A DNA stretch of 64,000 nt from Cryptomeria japonica (GCF_030272615.1 NC_081410.1:508926942-508990941); one strand, 5' to 3'. Positions 1-11,353 are shown, counted from the stretch's first letter. Made by a program: numbers and translations. The notes: generated by a model not told the origin, from the sequence alone.

Positions 1-702
1 TCATCAATTGGCAGCATAAAGTATCTCACCCTGCACACTTCTAATATTTTTAGGTCCACATAGGTTAATATGCACAAGATCTAACAATCCATATGATGCA
101 TACTATTTACTCTTGAAAGAAATCCTTATTTTCTTACCCAACTAACATTCCTTACATACCAAATTAATAGGTTTAACAATCTTAGGTAGATCCCTTACCA
201 CTTGTGTAGAACTGATTTGTATTAATGAATCAAAGTTTACATGACACATTCTTCTATGCCACAACCAACTCTCATATATCTTAGCAATAAAACAACTTTT
301 CTCACCAGCATTCAAATGAAAAATATTACCTTCAGTCTTAGTCCCAGATACAATTTATATACTAGAGGCATTCAAGATCTTAAGTTTTCCATCTTTGAAT
401 TGTAGATCATAACCCTTATCAACTATCTATCCAATACTCAAAAGATTATACTTCAAACCTTCAACATACAAGACATCATCAATGTTATGCTTACCATCAG
501 AAGAAATAGAACCTCTCCCACATATTACATAGGATATGTCATCTCCAAATCTAACTATTTCGCCATCATACCTTTCCAAGCTTGCAAATTTTCTTTTGTC
601 AGTAGTGATATGATGTGAACAACTGCTATCAATCAGCCATTCACCCTTTTCTTCTACCTTTGCAGCCAAAGCTTTCTCCTCAACAAAATAGCTAGTAGAA
701 TC
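1..702 (-). pseudogene. Copia element B: protease, GAG-pre-integrase and start of integrase (fragment)
   Basis: Minus-strand continuation of the Copia element whose gag lies at 27748-28598 and 20288-20510. Reading leftward, the retropepsin region comes first with the typical WLIDS-CSHH motif. The catalytic D-S-G is D-S-S here, so the protease is probably dead. Next is the GAG-pre-integrase zinc module (WHRRMCHVNF, then VCKEC), then the integrase start (LCGP, RSVQG) at the window edge. In-frame stops occur near 420, 355, 150 and 105; several fit C-to-T change of CAG. The reading frame is cut at 702, where the LTR of element A begins. The rest of pol and the 3' LTR lie outside the window. Confidence 0.85.
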
Positions 703-915
703 TGTTAGCTTGATGATGATTGTAATGATTAACTTCATCATATGTTGTCATTGATGAAACACATACATACACACATATGTTCATATTGTCTATCGGTGTG
801 ACTTCAAAGTTGTTTATTCTACAACTGATATACTGGAGGTTTACATCTAACTAGTACATGATGACAACTGCTAAATGAATGGAGACAACTAGTGATTATA
901 CTTAACTCAGAGTCA
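703..915 (+). repeat. 5' LTR of element A
   Basis: Matches 20127-20287 almost base for base at both ends (TGTTAGCTTGATGATGATTG at the start; GTGATTATACTTAACTC near the end). The left copy has about 45 bp in its middle (near 825-875) that the right copy lacks. The exact 3' end is uncertain: it may stop at 909 (CTCA) or 915 (GAGTCA), just before the primer site. At about 210 bp it is very short for an LTR element with a 5-kb interior. Confidence 0.75.
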
Positions 916-917
916 AT

Positions 918-929
918 TGGTATCAGAGC
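918..929 (+). other. Primer binding site, tRNA-iMet type (element A)
   Basis: TGGTATCAGAGC is the standard plant sequence complementary to the 3' end of initiator methionine tRNA, found just after the 5' LTR of most plant Copia elements. It is identical to the site of Copia C at 21885-21896. Confidence 0.9.
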
Positions 930-953
930 CTAACTTCTTTAAAGCCTAATCGC

Positions 954-1803
954 TTGGAAGGAAACCCTAAAGGTACCATGGGAGATATGAGGTACTTTGA
1001 GATGGCTAGAGAGCTTGAGGCTAGTAGGAATAAGCTTGAAACCCTAAGGGTTAAACTGAAATCTTCTCAAGTCAAAAGAAGAGAGCTAACTGAACAACTA
1101 TTAGAAATATTTGATAATAGTTCTTCAGATGAGGTCTATATTGATGCTTTAGCTGAGCAAGTTGAAAAATTAAATATTGAAAAGCTAAATCTAAGGAGAG
1201 AGCTAGAAGGTATTACTTCTGCATGAGTCGGGAATTGGAAGCTAGGAGAACTGCTAAAGATCTTATCAAAGAAAGCGATCATGAGATTGCCAAGATCAAG
1301 CAAGAGAATGCTACTTTTCATGAGCATTTGAATGCAGAGAGAGAAGAAAAAGATAACTTATAGCTAGATCTTGAATTAGCATCATCTCTAAGAGAGAACT
1401 TGTCAAAACATAATGAAGCTCTCACCAAACAGCTCACTGAAGCAAATGGGAAATTAGAAAAGTTCAACAGAAATTCTACCTTGCTTGAAGAACAAATTCA
1501 ATCACAAAGAATGAATGGTGATACCTTTGGACTTGGTTTTCAAACATCTGAAAAAGGAGATTCCTCTGGTACCAAGAGCAACACTCATAAGAAAAAATCT
1601 ACATCTAAGGCCAAAAAGCCTACCGGTAAGAAGGTCTTTAACCCTATTTGTTTTGTTTGTCATAAACCTGGTCACACTAAAAATGTTTTTAGAAGCAAAC
1701 CTAATGGAAATGCAAGCTACAATACAAATGCTATGTTTGTATCCAAGAAATTTGAAGGTCATTGCTTTAGATTCAAAATGTATGGATATAGATCATGGTG
1801 CAG
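954..1803 (+). pseudogene. gag of element A, N-terminal part: coiled coil and zinc knuckles 1-2
   Basis: The first frame (954-1226) and the second (1400-1803, same frame as a TGA-free stretch from 1223 with a TAG near 1363) encode a charged, heptad-rich coiled coil (many ELEA, KLE and LTEQL runs). A basic serine/lysine tract follows, then a zinc knuckle at 1649-1690 (CFVCHKPGHTKNVF, last Cys replaced by Phe). A second, weaker knuckle starts at about 1763 (CFRFKMYGYRSWC; second Cys is Phe, His is Tyr). The frame is broken at about 1220 and cut inside knuckle 2 by the insertion at 1804. A coiled coil before CCHC knuckles is usual for Sirevirus-type Copia gag; that placement is an inference. Confidence 0.7.
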
Positions 1804-4288
1804 GAGCGCCTAGGCCTCATTTTCAACATAGGTTTGAGAGTAAGTTTGATTTTTATTAGCTTTGAGTTGGAAAGGTTGATTAAGTTGTTTTTGTGTTGTT
1901 TTTGTGTTCTTTTAAGTTGTTTGGATGAGTTTTGAACTCATTGTGTGGTTTTGGTTTCCTGTTTTCAACTTTTGCTCAAAATTGCCAGTTTTGGAGTTGC
2001 CTGGCAAAATGTTGTAAAAAGTGAGTTTTTAGTCTGTTTTTGTTTTGAAAATGCCTAGACATGTTTTGTGTTTGGTTTTTAGGTGTGAGTAGTGTTCCTA
2101 GGTGTTTTGTAGGCTTTGAGATCAACCTTACACCTTCTAGGCATCAAAATGTCAAATTTTAGTGTTATTGGACATGTACTTGTCCGTACAGGTGGCTAAC
2201 CAACTTGGAGTGGTATTTATTCTCCTTTTTGAACTATTTTAAGGGTTGATCATTCAAAATTATGAAGCATTTTGAGAATTTGCACTAAAAATTCCTTATT
2301 TTTCATCATGTTTTGATTCCAAGTGAGCAGCAATTTGTACACCTGCTGTACTTGTCCGTACTGTTTTTGCATTTTCTGTTTCTTCTATGTTTCCTTAAGC
2401 TTTTCCCTTTGGTGGCATTGAATTTTATCAAGTTTTGAGTTTTGTGCAAAAATATTTGGTTTTGACAGTTTCACTGCCTTGTCTAGGAATTTGGCAAGGA
2501 TGTTTGACCAACTTGGCTTCTTGAGGCCCTAAAATGCTCATGGCTTCCCAAGAACTAGTTGGTCAATTTGTAAGATGTGTACATACTTGTTTTGAGTTCA
2601 AAAATGTAGGTGTAAAGAGGTTTGTGGCCATGAAGCCCTAGGCAAGTGTGCCATTTGGCTAGGGTCTTGGAAGAAGTTTGATGCTTTTCTTTTTCCATAG
2701 CAAATGCACTCATTGGATTATCAGACCTGTTTTAATGTTTAGATTTGAATGTAAAGGAAAAGAGGCCTTCTAAGCCAATAAGAGGTTGATTGTATGTTTC
2801 AGTTGTGAAAATGATGTAAAAAATAGTGAGTCGTTGTTTTAGAGTTAATTTCCTTTCACTTGTTTACTCTCCACCATACATTGGAGTTTGTAAGGCAATG
2901 TACCTCCTTCTAATTGCTTGCAAAAAAGAACAAGGAGTGAGTGTAGTATTTCCCATGGGTTGGAAAGTTGCCAAGATCAATTGATGGTCTTTGAGGCAAA
3001 ATTGTAATGCCCATTTGGCTGCCACAGTCAAGTATGACTGATTTTTACATGTTTGTTGAAGTTGTACATCCATTTCTCCTCTCCAAGTTGCAGGTATGAA
3101 GAAAATAAAGCATACAAAGGCAGAGCATTGCTAAGAAAGCACAAAATAGACTTTCAAATAAGAGTTTTGTCATTGTAAAGCGTAGGTCCAAGGTGGAAAA
3201 AAATAGTGAAAAGAGAAAAGTGCAGTCATAAATGACTTGACAATGAATAAACCTTTGTTTGTAATTTCCTAATGGCTTATATGAAGGGCTAATGTGTTAT
3301 TTGTGTGTCTTCTAAGATGGACATGTTCTCATGTTTTGAAATGTAATTGCTTTCATACTAAAAATGTGCTTGTAGATAGCAATAATGGGAAAAGTTGTCA
3401 ACGTTGCATATGCCTTTTGAGCAACTTTTTTGTAAACCTTATTTCCTATCCTTTGGAAGATGTAAAACCTATCTTTTCATGGCCTATTTAGCAAGTAACA
3501 TGGTAGAGCCAAGTTTTTTTGGTCCATATTGAAGGTCTCCAACTTATTTGTCATTTGTTGCTACCAAAACCCTTGCAAACCCTCTTTTTGCACCCATTTT
3601 TGGGACAGTCATGGAGAAGGCTTAAGGGACCCTAAATCTCAGTAAATCTTTAAGAATTCCCAAAAGGGTATCCATAAAAGTGAAGCTTTCAGTCTGGAAG
3701 CCCATCGTTGGAGCAGGGTGAGTATAAAACCCCAAAAGGAGGGCTAATTCCTTGTAGCCCATTGTAGGCCTCAAACTTGGGTTTTTGTCAAATCGGGTAC
3801 ACAAATGGAGGATGTAAGACACAAAAGTAATCATTGCTAGTTGAAACAAGTTGTCCTTACATGAATTTAACCCTTTTTGTATGGTAGACTCCAAAAACTT
3901 AATTATAGCACTTGTGAAGGACTTCTATACCTCAAAGTATAGAAGACTAAAGATACCATTGGGAGCAAAACTTGACATCAATGTGTAAACCAACAAAAGG
4001 AGACCTCGTGCAGTCAGAGAGTAAGTAAGGGATAGAGGATTGAATTCCAATTGGGTGAATAAGGATTTAGTTTGCCAAGCCAGAGTGACTATGGAGTTGA
4101 AACCCTTGAGCAACCAAGAAGTATTGTCTTAGGGAGGTGGATCAAGAGGAAGTGCCAGGTTGTCTATGAACCTTTTTGCACTCTGATTTCAGAAAAAATA
4201 CCTTGAAATTAGTAAGGACCTATACTTAGTGAACATACAAGTCACTTGAGCATTCCACTTGCACTACCTCCCTATCAGATTAGTTGAA
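1804..4288. mobile_element. 2.5-kb insertion of unknown class inside the gag of element A
   Basis: TGCAG occurs on both sides (1799-1803 and 4289-4293). Removing the insert with one TGCAG copy makes the gag reading frame run straight from knuckle 2 into 4294 onward, so this looks like a true insertion with a 5-bp duplication. The ends are GAGCGCC and GTTGAA: no TG..CA, no inverted repeat, no poly-A. Open frames inside (for example 3622-3894 minus) are short and match nothing I know. It could be a solo LTR with atypical ends or another non-coding element. Confidence 0.55.
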
Positions 4289-4758
4289 TGCAGATATGGA
4301 GCGAATAATCCTATACCGCATATCCATCCAAGACCAAATGGCAACTGGATGAGAAACTATGATAACCGGGTCAACATGAACTGGAAAAGACCCTACGACA
4401 ACTGGTTTAGTCCATTTGAGATGGAAAAGGTAACAAATGTCATTTGCACCATCTATAACAAGTTTGGTCATGTGGCTATGAATTGCAGAAGAAGAACTGG
4501 GAGAGGTAATGCAGGACCTTAGAGATCATATGGAATGGCTTGCTATCATTGTCATAAACTGGGACACATGGAAAATTTTTGTAGATCCAAAAAGAGAAAA
4601 TTGGTCAATCCTTCTAAAGATCAGAAAGGCAAGCACAAGGTCAATATTGAAGAAACTGGAGAAGAAATGAATCGAATATAGAAGAAGAAAAGTGATGATT
4701 CACCTGGAGAAGAAACTATTCCTTCACCTAATGTAGAGAATCCTGCACTAGTGAACTA
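4289..4758 (+). pseudogene. gag of element A, C-terminal part: zinc knuckles 3-4
   Basis: Continues the gag frame after the insertion. An Asn/Pro/Arg-rich linker leads to knuckle 3 at 4445-4486 (CTIYNKFGHVAMNC, second Cys replaced by Tyr) and knuckle 4 near 4541-4582 (CYHCHKLGHMENFC, all four ligands present). A lysine-rich tail follows. A stop at about 4520 lies between knuckles 3 and 4, and another lies at about 4679. Four knuckles in one gag is more than the one or two usual for Copia. Confidence 0.65.
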
Positions 4759-5235
4759 AGCCTTTTCAATGTGGCTAAGGGGAACTTAATGGTAAATCCA
4801 CTTCCGAACCCCTTGAGATGAATGATTGGTAAGAAAATTTGAATGCATTAAATTTTGATAACTTTCTGTCAATCCGTTATCAACCGGTTTTACATCTCTC
4901 AAAATTGTATGTATTATTAAGCGATGTAATTAGGGTTTGTAACCCTTATGGGTGAGCATTTAATGCAGTAGGTAAAAAGGATAAAAGTGAGTTTTCACTT
5001 TGTTATTTTTACCCTAACGCATACGAGAAAGAATTTTTGAATGCTTGAAGAGATAAAAAAGGATTGTTAGATGATTTTAGTTGAAGTTGCATTGTGATTT
5101 GAGTAATCAAGTTGATTTGAAGGTTTGTGAACACTAAACTGGTGTGCACTTGTGTATTCAATAGGTAAATGAGGCAGCGCACGTGAAATAAGTTATTTCC
5201 TTGATAAATCCTTCTTTGAATCTAGTTTATCTAAA
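4759..5235 (+). other. Spacer between gag and second ORF of element A
   Basis: No reading frame of note and no domain recognised. AT-rich with short runs such as TTAGGGTTTGTAACCC. It could hold the leader of the downstream ORF; nothing in it proves a promoter. Confidence 0.4.
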
Positions 5236-6110
5236 ATGGCATCATCTTCTAAACCGGTAGAGAAATTCATGACTACATCTAGACCTATGGAAGCTGTCAA
5301 AGAGGAACAAATTGTGTCTTATAATGCCTTATCACAAATTCCTAGTGGTGCCATAGTGAAAGGAGATTTGTCCAACTACATTGATTGCAAGATTGAGGAA
5401 TTAGGATCATTATCGATATATTCTCAGTTGAAATCCCTTTGGAATTAAAACAAAAAGATTCAACTAGAATATATTAGGGTTTATGAGAAAGGTTTTCATA
5501 ATGCGGCATATTTTCTTGAAGATTTTGAAAAAGAACATATCCGAATTATTCTGAGTCATGTTCATGTGAAAAACATGTATTTAGAAAAGACTCATAATAT
5601 AACCAAGAAATTTATTTAAGTTGTAACTAGTTTTTACTCAACTGGTGAAGTACCTAAGTTGAGGTGTATTTCAAAAGAGACTGTAAACACTCTAACCGTA
5701 TCAACCTCTGATGGGTGTGCTTTTTCTATCAATAACATCAGGGACCCAACAGTAAAGTTGACAGCTATGGTTATAGTCTACTGGGTATTTTATTCTAGTA
5801 GATTCAATAGTGTTCCATCAGCAACGGTGCATACTGCTTATATGATGATAGCTGAAAAATGCTAATTATGACCTACGTGAGGCCATAAGGAGCAAATTAT
5901 TGTTGAATCTTCAGTCTATGAAGAAGGATAGTAGTCTAAAGTTTAAATTTGGACAGTTGTTGATCAGTCTATTTTTTTATTTCAAGAATTTCCTACAAAG
6001 AATAGGTGATCTTGAATGGTCTAAGGATCTACTGGTATCTCCCTAGATTAAGAACAACATCAAAGCTATGAAGAACACCTTCTTTACTACCATGAATAAA
6101 TATTTCAATG
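5236..6110 (+). pseudogene. Second ORF of element A, part 1 (unknown function)
   Basis: Starts with an ATG at 5236 (MASSSKPVEKF) and reads, with stops at about 5446 and 5617, a frame change near 5865 and a further stop near 6043, to the left LTR of D. The predicted protein is mixed polar/hydrophobic, with segments such as LTAMVIVYWVFYSS and FGQLLISLFFYFKNFL that look like packed helices rather than a signal peptide. I recognise no catalytic motif. The reading continues at 17597 on the far side of D. It is not gag, protease, RT, RNase H or integrase. A host-derived or structural retrotransposon ORF is possible. Confidence 0.55.
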
Positions 6111-6889
6111 TGTATATGGTGAAAATGGATACAACAATAATAACGATATTGAAAGGCTAAATGAATTCAACCACAAAACCCTAGCCTAACAACAACAAAG
6201 ATCCACCATAACATATGAAGATTACCTAAGACAATGCAAATCAAACGAAATCACAAAGATTATACCATCACATGTCCAATAGGGTTTGGATCTCCATTCT
6301 TCCTATCTCCATTGATCTTGCTTGATATATTTGCTCTCAGATTTTATGTGCACAAGAGCTCAACAAAGAACGGAATGTGGTTGCAAGTAGGATCGCATAT
6401 GCCAAGTAGTCAATTGATCAAGTAGTTAGATTGATTAGGGTTGATAATGAAGGAAGCGTCTCCTTATATAGAAGACACTATAAGAAATGGAGGGATAAGA
6501 TTGAGAGGTGTAAAAGGAGGTCGGCTATGATTAGAGGGTAGGTAAAAGAAATAATAGAATAATGAAAGGGGTAGGTAGTGTATGAATTAAGAGATGAATG
6601 ACATGTGTCATGGGTAGAAAAGGTTAATGAATTAATTAAATAAATAAAGATTTATTTAATTAATAGAGGAAGTGGGATCAATTAAATAAATAAAATATTT
6701 ATTTAATTTAAGAAAAGGATAATTTAAATAAATAAATGTATTTATTTAAATGAGAAATAAGGCTAGAAGAAGATAAATGAATTAATTAAATAAATAAGGA
6801 TTTATTTAATTAATAGAAGAATTAGGCTTAAATAATTAAAAAAATAAATATATTTATTTAATTAGACATGACAATTTTAGGTGTCTACA
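6111..6889 (-). repeat. 3' LTR of element D
   Basis: Reads on the minus strand from TGTAGACACC (ending at 6889) to CACCATATACA (6111). A TATA box (CTATATAAGG on the minus strand) lies near 6462-6472, with the R/U5 part to its left. The U3 start (6625-6866) holds five AT-rich inverted repeats. The 8-bp end TGTAGACA equals that of element E. Confidence 0.88.
6625..6866. repeat. Array of five AT-rich palindromes in the U3 of D
   Basis: Five successive hairpin-capable units with arms like ATTAATTAAATAAAT and ATTTATTTAATTAAT around 2-4-base loops. The array is repeated in the other LTR at about 17351-17592. Confidence 0.8.
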
Positions 6890-6903
6890 TTTTGCCCCTC
6901 TTT
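6890..6903 (-). promoter_or_regulatory. Polypurine tract of element D
   Basis: On the minus strand AAAGAGGGGCAAAA lies directly before the LTR start TGTAGACA. The same 14 bases precede the 3' LTR of E at 58427-58440. This is the expected primer for plus-strand synthesis. Confidence 0.85.
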
Positions 6904-7627
6904 GAGACAATGCAGCTTGTCGCATTGTTTCAAAGAAGATAAGATGAACTGATACAAAGTTGCCCCAAGATGGGAATGATATGCCCCCTCAAGAGATTAG
7001 ATGAAAATGTCTGGAAAGATCGCAGATAATCTCTCGATAAGAAAGAATGGCTAGAATGGATTGACCAAATAAAGTGACAAAGTCACGGGATAACGAAGAC
7101 TGACACAGGAAACTAGGGCTAGGGTAGTCTATAAGATAGACCATGAGGGGAAAACATCCTCATTGTCATCCACACATCCAAGAGATCAGAGTGCAGAGTG
7201 AGATAGAGTAGCAATAGTCAGCAACGATGGCATTGGTTCACAGATTCGATCACATTCGCCGATTCTAGAGGCCAACAGATATAAGAGAGCCAGTAAGTAC
7301 CACAAAACCTCCTTGTACTTTGATGCATTTATTGTTGTCATTAATGCATGCTAGGTAATGTAATAAATACGCGTTTATGTCAGGAAAACGCGTTTGTGTC
7401 CAAAAATGTGAATTTGTGTCTTCTAGGTCAAATCAATAGTTTTGTGATGAACATACGCTATCGATTGGATAAGCTGCTGAGAGGATACACTCAAGCAGGT
7501 CCTCTAGGGAAGACTAGGATAACAAATAGGGCTAGGATTGACAATTCTGTGATAGAACATACGTTGCCAATTAGGAAACTTCTCAAGAGGATTCACTCAA
7601 GCAGAGGCCCTAGGATAGGATAGATCA
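6904..7627. other. 3' untranslated region of D with a local duplication
   Basis: No element gene is seen here. An imperfect direct repeat of about 115 bp stands out: GATAAGCTGCTGAGAGGATA near 7468 is echoed by AAACTTCTCAAGAGGATTCA near 7577, both followed by a CACTCAAGCAG-type segment. The 91-residue plus-strand frame across it is repeat-born and not supported as a gene. Confidence 0.45.
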
Positions 7628-7850
7628 AGGCACTTTGTGATGAACAGTGAGTACTAAGATATAGTACTTTGTGATGAATAGGAAATACTAAAATATGAGC
7701 AGCACTTTGTAATGAACAGTGAGTGCAAATGTGAGCAGCACTTTGTGATGAACAGGGAGTGCCAAACACGTAGTACTTTGTGATGAACAGGGAGTACCAC
7801 TAGGATAGAAGCAACACTTTGTGATGAACAGTGATTGTCACAAGGACTGA
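7628..7850. repeat. Short tandem repeat array, CACTTTGTGATGAACAG unit
   Basis: About six copies of a 28-45-bp unit built on GCACTTTGTGATGAACAGTG followed by AGTACTA- or AGTGCAAA-like tails. It lies just upstream of the PMD frame, in the 3' UTR of D. Confidence 0.8.
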
Positions 7851-7880
7851 GATGATTGATTTGTGTGACTACAGGAGTAT

Positions 7881-8508
7881 TTGCCTATGCTAGAGTCACA
7901 GGAGAGATTCCCATCGACTCAGAGGTTGCGACCTGAGTTGACAGCCGAGGACCGAGCTGCGATTGAGGCTATGGGATTGAGACATATTCTATATGTGCCT
8001 AAGTTTCAAGTGAACATGGGATTGTTGACTGCACTAGCAGAGAGGTGGCACTCAGAGACTTGTATTTTCCATTTGTCGATGGGGGAGATGACAGTCACCC
8101 TGGAGGATGTATACAGGATTATGCGGATACCGATTGATGGGGAGCTGATTCCGTATGATCACGACAGAGATAGGGACGCCCTTAGATGAGTGTTCTAGGA
8201 TCCGGGATTGGAGATGAGGGTGGGACATGTGGCATGGGATACCATGACATGGACAGGATTAGCACTACCAACAGTGTTGGCAGGAGTTATCAGTGGGTTC
8301 CTCTATCAAGATAGGGCGACATGAGGGGTGGCTACAGAGGACACAGGGGCCAGGAGAGATGATCTTGGGGCGGTTCCTTCTAGGGCTCAGACTCCATCGA
8401 GGCCAGCCAGTTCTGAGGGAGGGAGTTCATCATAGCCATAGAGGGCTCCCTACGTATCAGTTTTGTACCATTTTGTATGATGATGTAGACACCTTCGGGT
8501 TATTGTAG
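7881..8508 (+). pseudogene. Plant mobile domain (PMD) gene fragment, antisense within D
   Basis: The frame at 7881-8189 reads LTAEDRAAIEAMGLRHILYV, then an AERWHSETCIFHLSMGEMTV run and TLEDVYRIMRIPIDGE. This is the N-terminal signature of the plant mobile domain family (aminotransferase-like, MAIN/MAIL relatives). After a stop at 8187 the frame continues (GHVAWDTMTWTGLALPTVLA, GFLYQDR) to about 8318 and decays. Only the N-terminal third is present. It lies between the pol remnant and the 3' LTR of D, on the opposite strand to gag. Extra ORFs, including antisense ones, are known in Tat-type elements. PMD proteins are host proteins or element-borne; here the placement says element-borne. Confidence 0.75.
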
Positions 8509-9899
8509 CCATATGATTTTGACATCATTGTATCATGACACTTTATATATATATATGAGATGATTCATCTTTGTGGCAGCTATATGCATGTGTACCTATG
8601 TGATGAGATGTTCTTATGTGATGCTTATGATATGGATGAAAATATGTATATGATGCAATGCTATATATATATATTTTTTGTTCTTTTATGTTTTATATGT
8701 GTATGCATGATGCAAATGTGAATGTATGTAATGCGGATGGATATGACAATGTAAGTAACTATTTACATGATGAGAATATAAAATGTTCTAACATGTGTTG
8801 TGTGCAGGATGTGATGCAATTGTGATATCTATATGTATGTATGGAATGCTAACATGCAACTACATGAAATGCAAATGTTTTTGGTGTGCCATTATACTCA
8901 ATCATGTGATAGCAGGCTACGCGAACTCGAGAAGGATGATGGAAGTCAATCAAGAAAGGGGGATGAAAGAGAGAAGATATGAAAGTGAAAGAGCTTCTTG
9001 TGCATTATCATCATTGAGCTTTATTATGGCAAGTAGGTTATGACAATCGAGGCATATGTTTGACCCAAAAAGTCATTGTACCTGTTTGCATGGAGATAAG
9101 ACAATCACAAACAAGGAATGCCCCAGTTCACACTAGACTCACAATGTCCTCATATCCTTGGACAAGTCATAGCATTACTAAAAGACAATCCACAGACAAC
9201 AAATACAAATAGGTGATGATACCCCATCCTCGCCTTTCTAGTCAAAGACATCCTGGAGATAGAATCTCTAGTCAGAGACATCCTGGAAAAGCTAAAAGAC
9301 ATGTCACCAAAAGATAAAATCAAAAGAAAACCAAGACTCGACACCAACATCCACTGTAGTCCTCAAGTTTAGTGTCTCTTGTCACTTGTATAAGTCTTAT
9401 TTGATTGTGGTCATAATGTTTACTTACACAAAAAGGATAGATAGCACGAAACCATATGTTGTCTGAGTCTGTTGAAAGATTTGATTTTGTTGAAGCCCAT
9501 TGTTGCTGCTGTGTCTCATTTAAAACTGACTGAATCCATGAAACTGATACTTTATTGTGGAGAAGACAAAACTTTATTGCGGATGATGATGCAAATGCTG
9601 CTTTATTGCGGATTGTGTGTGGATAGACTGAAGGAAACTGGAAGAAACTATACTCCTCAGAACATGTGATGCTCTTAGTTCCACACCCATTACTAGACGT
9701 AGGATTTACCTTAGCCATAGATAGGAGCTGATTTATTATGGATGGAAAGGGGTGAAAAGGAATGATTATTATGAATGGCTAACCAATCTTAGGTAGATCA
9801 ATAACAAGCCATGATGGGAATGGGTAAGTTTATTATGAATGAATAGGTTGTGAGTGTGTGCAAAGTGAAAGGATGAAAGTGAATCCTGAAGGAGTGAGG
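8509..9899. other. 3' untranslated region of D, no recognised feature
   Basis: AT-rich, with TA tracts near 8546-8556 and 8662-8676. Open frames of up to 132 codons (9320-9718 minus) show no family motif and are probably chance. Confidence 0.4.
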
Positions 9900-10110
9900 A
9901 GCAATGTCTCTACACATGGTGCTGGTGACCCAGTTTTCACCATGGTACTTGCCTAGGGCGCCATCGAAGTGGTTTTCACTGTTGGACGAAATGTTTCTCT
10001 TTAATTTTTTTATTTTTTAATTTTTTTGTGTCACAAGGTGCTTGTTTGCCAGGTTTTCACCAAGTAATGATTTTTTCATTTTATGATTTTTTTTTAATTT
10101 TTTTTAATTT
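9900..10110 (-). other. Conserved 3' UTR motif block of D (GTGAAAACC triplet)
   Basis: On the minus strand, just after the end of integrase, lie three spaced GTGAAAACC-like words: GGTGAAAACCTGGCAAACAA, then AGTGAAAACCACTTCGATGG, then GGTGAAAACTGGGTCACC. Each is followed by a GGCGCC- or GGCACC-like half. The same block follows integrase in E (46556-46715 and 56440-56600). Poly-A/T runs separate the words. Confidence 0.7.
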
Positions 10111-10153
10111 TTTTGATTTTTTTTTGTATTTTTTGAATTAGGATACTCTGAAG

Positions 10154-11353
10154 AGCTATGTATAAAACCTGCGAAGGTGCATGCTATTGATAGGATCCTC
10201 CAAAGGTTCACCTTCTATAGTTGAGAGCTGATATGCCCCAGATCCATATGTTGTTGTAATGATGTAAGGACCAAGCCAGTTTGGTTCAAACTTGCCCTTC
10301 TTCTCTCTGTCTTGCTGATTTTTTAGGATTTTTCTTGAGAAATAAGTCACCCACCTTGAATGTGCGAGGCTTTACCTTATGATTGTAGTTGCATCGTTCC
10401 TTGACTGAATGATATGTAGCTTGAGTGACTGTCTTCCTTGATAAAGGAACTGAGATAGAATTACTAGCGTGTAGACTACACATGCCTATATGCATGTCAC
10501 CTGAAGAAGTTTGGGCATCCCTGATAAAAAAGTCCTTCGAGGAAGCTCCATTAAAGGTCCATGATGTATCACCAGATGGGAAAGGATGTGTGGAACAAGT
10601 GGATGAGTGATGAAGGCTTATGATTGTGAAAAGAAGTGAGAGTAGGATAGCATGATGGAGACTTTGGATCAACAAGTATGCTTTTTGGCTTGAAATTTTA
10701 GAACTTTTGCCCCTAGTTATTTTGATATTAGGGGAGATCATCTCTTGCTCTTTTTTTTTCATAGGATTTTTATCCTTAACTTTGATTTTTGCAGAATCCA
10801 ATAGCTTTTGATTTTGATTTGAACTAAAGGACTTCTCTCTATTTTTGACTTTTAGATTTTTCTTTTCAAAGCTTGATTTTTTATCCCCAATGAGTAAGGG
10901 CTTTTGTAATTCTTGTTGATCCAAATTTGGAAGTGGATTGGAAATGGAATGAGTGGATGAAATGGTAAAGCTATGTGAGTTCTCAAGAGGTCTGGCGATA
11001 TGCTCAATAGATTCTTCATTGGAATCACTCTTAGGACTATTGATATCAAGAGATGCTTGCACCGCTAGAGGAGATTTGCATTCAAACTTAGTAGCCACAA
11101 CACTAGGTGGTTCACACCCAATTCCTTGATATTGCAAATTGTTTGTAGATTGTTCCTGTCGACTGAATGTCTTAGGAGATAGTGGGAGTTGATCAACATG
11201 AAAGATATACTCACCACATCCCATGTCTTTAAACTTGAAAATTTCTTTGAGCTCTGTTTGTTTGGATGTAGAAGGTTTCAAGGATTCTGGATCCACATAT
11301 GCTAATGAAGGAATAGCTTCTCGATTGACTAGGATTGTTATTTCTGATTGAGG
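10154..11353 (-). pseudogene. Pol remnant of D: protease tail joined to integrase C-terminus
   Basis: Same frame as gag and protease, entered after a TAA at 11354. It starts with the segment GCGEYIFHVDQLPLSPKTFS, whose counterpart in E (GCGEYKLEDVLLIGNLPLSP) precedes a G-patch. A long Ser/Lys-rich stretch follows, then the very end of integrase: KVKPRTFKVGDL, a frame change in an A-run near 10320, then GKFEPNWLGPYI with SMHLRRFYT and stop at 10156. The RT, RNase H and integrase core that normally fill this interval (about 4 kb in E) are gone, so the protein cannot copy or integrate DNA. Confidence 0.75.

Noticed and set aside
918-929. tRNA gene remnants at TGGTATCAGAGC sites (918, 21885, 28641, 28847, 63322)
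   Set aside because: Only the 12 bases complementary to the tRNA end are present, at LTR edges; they are primer binding sites.
3622-3894. 90-codon minus-strand frame in the 2.5-kb insertion
   Set aside because: No recognisable domain; probably chance.
1798-4293. Reading 1798-4293 as an intron (GT...AG) in the gag of A
   Set aside because: Joining at GT/AG gives an in-frame TGA at once, while removal with one TGCAG copy keeps the frame; an insertion with duplication fits better.
9320-9718. 132-codon minus-strand frame in the 3' UTR of D
   Set aside because: No family motif and no counterpart in E or G.
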